Part shown: positions 63,630 through 64,000 of the stretch, in pieces | Layout: the number at the start of each line of letters is the position of its first letter | How positions within the stretch are numbered: the first letter of the stretch is position 1 | Assembly (NCBI GenBank): GCA_021234155.1 | Contig: JAJEKV010000528.1 | Location: forward strand, 94,373 to 158,372 | Reading direction: 5' to 3' | DNA: 64,000 nt | Source: Isoetes taiwanensis | Lineage: Eukaryota; Streptophyta; Lycopodiopsida; Isoetales; Isoetaceae | The notes under the pieces: model-generated | Databases searched by the model: none | What the model was told of the DNA's origin: nothing | What the model saw: the letters and a program-made list of their open reading frames with translations, nothing else | Position numbers and translations under genes: made by a program

Positions 63630-64000
63630 CACTAGGAAAAAACATGTGTTGTTGTACAAGAAAACAATGCATGGTTGCACTACAAACAATGAAAACAACA
63701 TGTGGACAATTGAAGGACACATGTTATTTTTTGGTAAAACAATGCTAAAAAACAACTATTATTTTGAAAAATGACATGTGGATATTCGGTTAAACCACAT
63801 GTTGTTTTCTAGGAAAAAACAACACTTGAAAACAACACATTGAATTTTTTTCAAAAGACTATCAAATTTCTATGCATAGACTTTTTAGACAAAAACTACA
63901 TGTTGTTTCTAGCATTTTCGGAACAATACAATGGGTGGTTTTCAAGTGTTGTTTTTTGGCAGAAAATACAGCACAAAACTATACATAGAGCCAAATTTGG
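63630..64000 (+). mobile_element. Probable CACTA-like terminus with subterminal repeats
   Basis: CACTAGGAAAAAACATGTG begins at 63630. The next 370 bp hold many copies of ACATGTTGTTTT, ACAACATGTGG and AACAACACTTG in both orientations (for example 63676-63715, 63796-63812, 63816-63840, 63897-63910, 63938-63955). A CACTA start followed by dense direct and inverted short repeats is the structure of an En/Spm-type subterminal region. The triplet before it is CTA. The element runs off the window, so the opposite end and any transposase cannot be seen. Confidence 0.5.

Overview
The window looks like nuclear DNA of a large, repeat-rich land-plant genome. The evidence is plant-type: a malectin-like (CrRLK1L) receptor kinase gene, a PPR-repeat remnant, L1-type LINEs with a zf-RVT tail, a Ty3/gypsy RT-RNase H fragment, Ty1/copia gag and tRNA-iMet primer-site fragments, CACTA (En/Spm) ends, and a protein of the family catalogued as DUF7869. 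I cannot fix the lineage. The DUF7869-like protein and the GC-rich EN-RT LINE are types I associate with bryophytes, lycophytes and ferns at least as much as seed plants, and that is inference. No prokaryotic operon, rRNA or convincing tRNA was seen.

Layout. 1-2.8 kb: a decayed PPR gene (minus). 2.8-10.3 kb: an unusual block holding an unrecognised minus-strand protein (4.8-6.4 kb, possibly to 8 kb), surrounded by many copies of a near-perfect palindrome (core TTCTCGACTTCGCGAAGTCG...) and by a degenerate ~280-bp repeat array. 11.5-14.1 kb: a broken DUF7869-like transposon protein (plus). 14.3-17.3 kb: small tandem repeats and a 69-nt hairpin. 17.8-18.6 kb: one end of a CACTA element. 20.1-22.5 kb: the only recognisable host-type gene, an intronless CrRLK1L kinase interrupted by indels but by no stop codon. 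25.1-25.9 kb: Ty3/gypsy RT-RNase H relic. 26.4-35.0 kb: an L1-type LINE of about 7.8 kb (minus) that seems to have inserted into the 3' part of a different LINE. 37.1-37.5 kb: a four-unit ~105-bp tandem repeat. 39.1-42.6 kb: a GC-rich EN-RT LINE (plus). 44.6-45.4 kb: copia gag (minus). 46.3-46.6 kb: a 303-bp MITE. 47.7-51.5 kb: exons of a minus-strand gene with a C48 (Ulp1-like) peptidase C-terminus and a transposon-type HGK...DG/Cys-rich region. 53.66 kb: copia LTR end plus primer-binding site. 54.2 kb: LINE RT tail. 55.7-58.3 kb: a 2.6-kb minisatellite of 19-bp units in two partly complementary forms, followed by long (CT)n/(CA)n blocks. 63.6 kb to the end: probably a second CACTA-like end with inverted subterminal repeats.

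Apart from the kinase, nearly everything recognisable is a mobile element or its relic, so the genes do not form a pathway. Many relics, and the kinase, are broken by single-base indels. In the kinase the breaks include a compensating pair that destroys the HRD motif, while no stop codon is present. That pattern suits uncorrected sequencing or assembly indels at least as well as pseudogenisation, and it should be resolved before any frame in this window is called dead.
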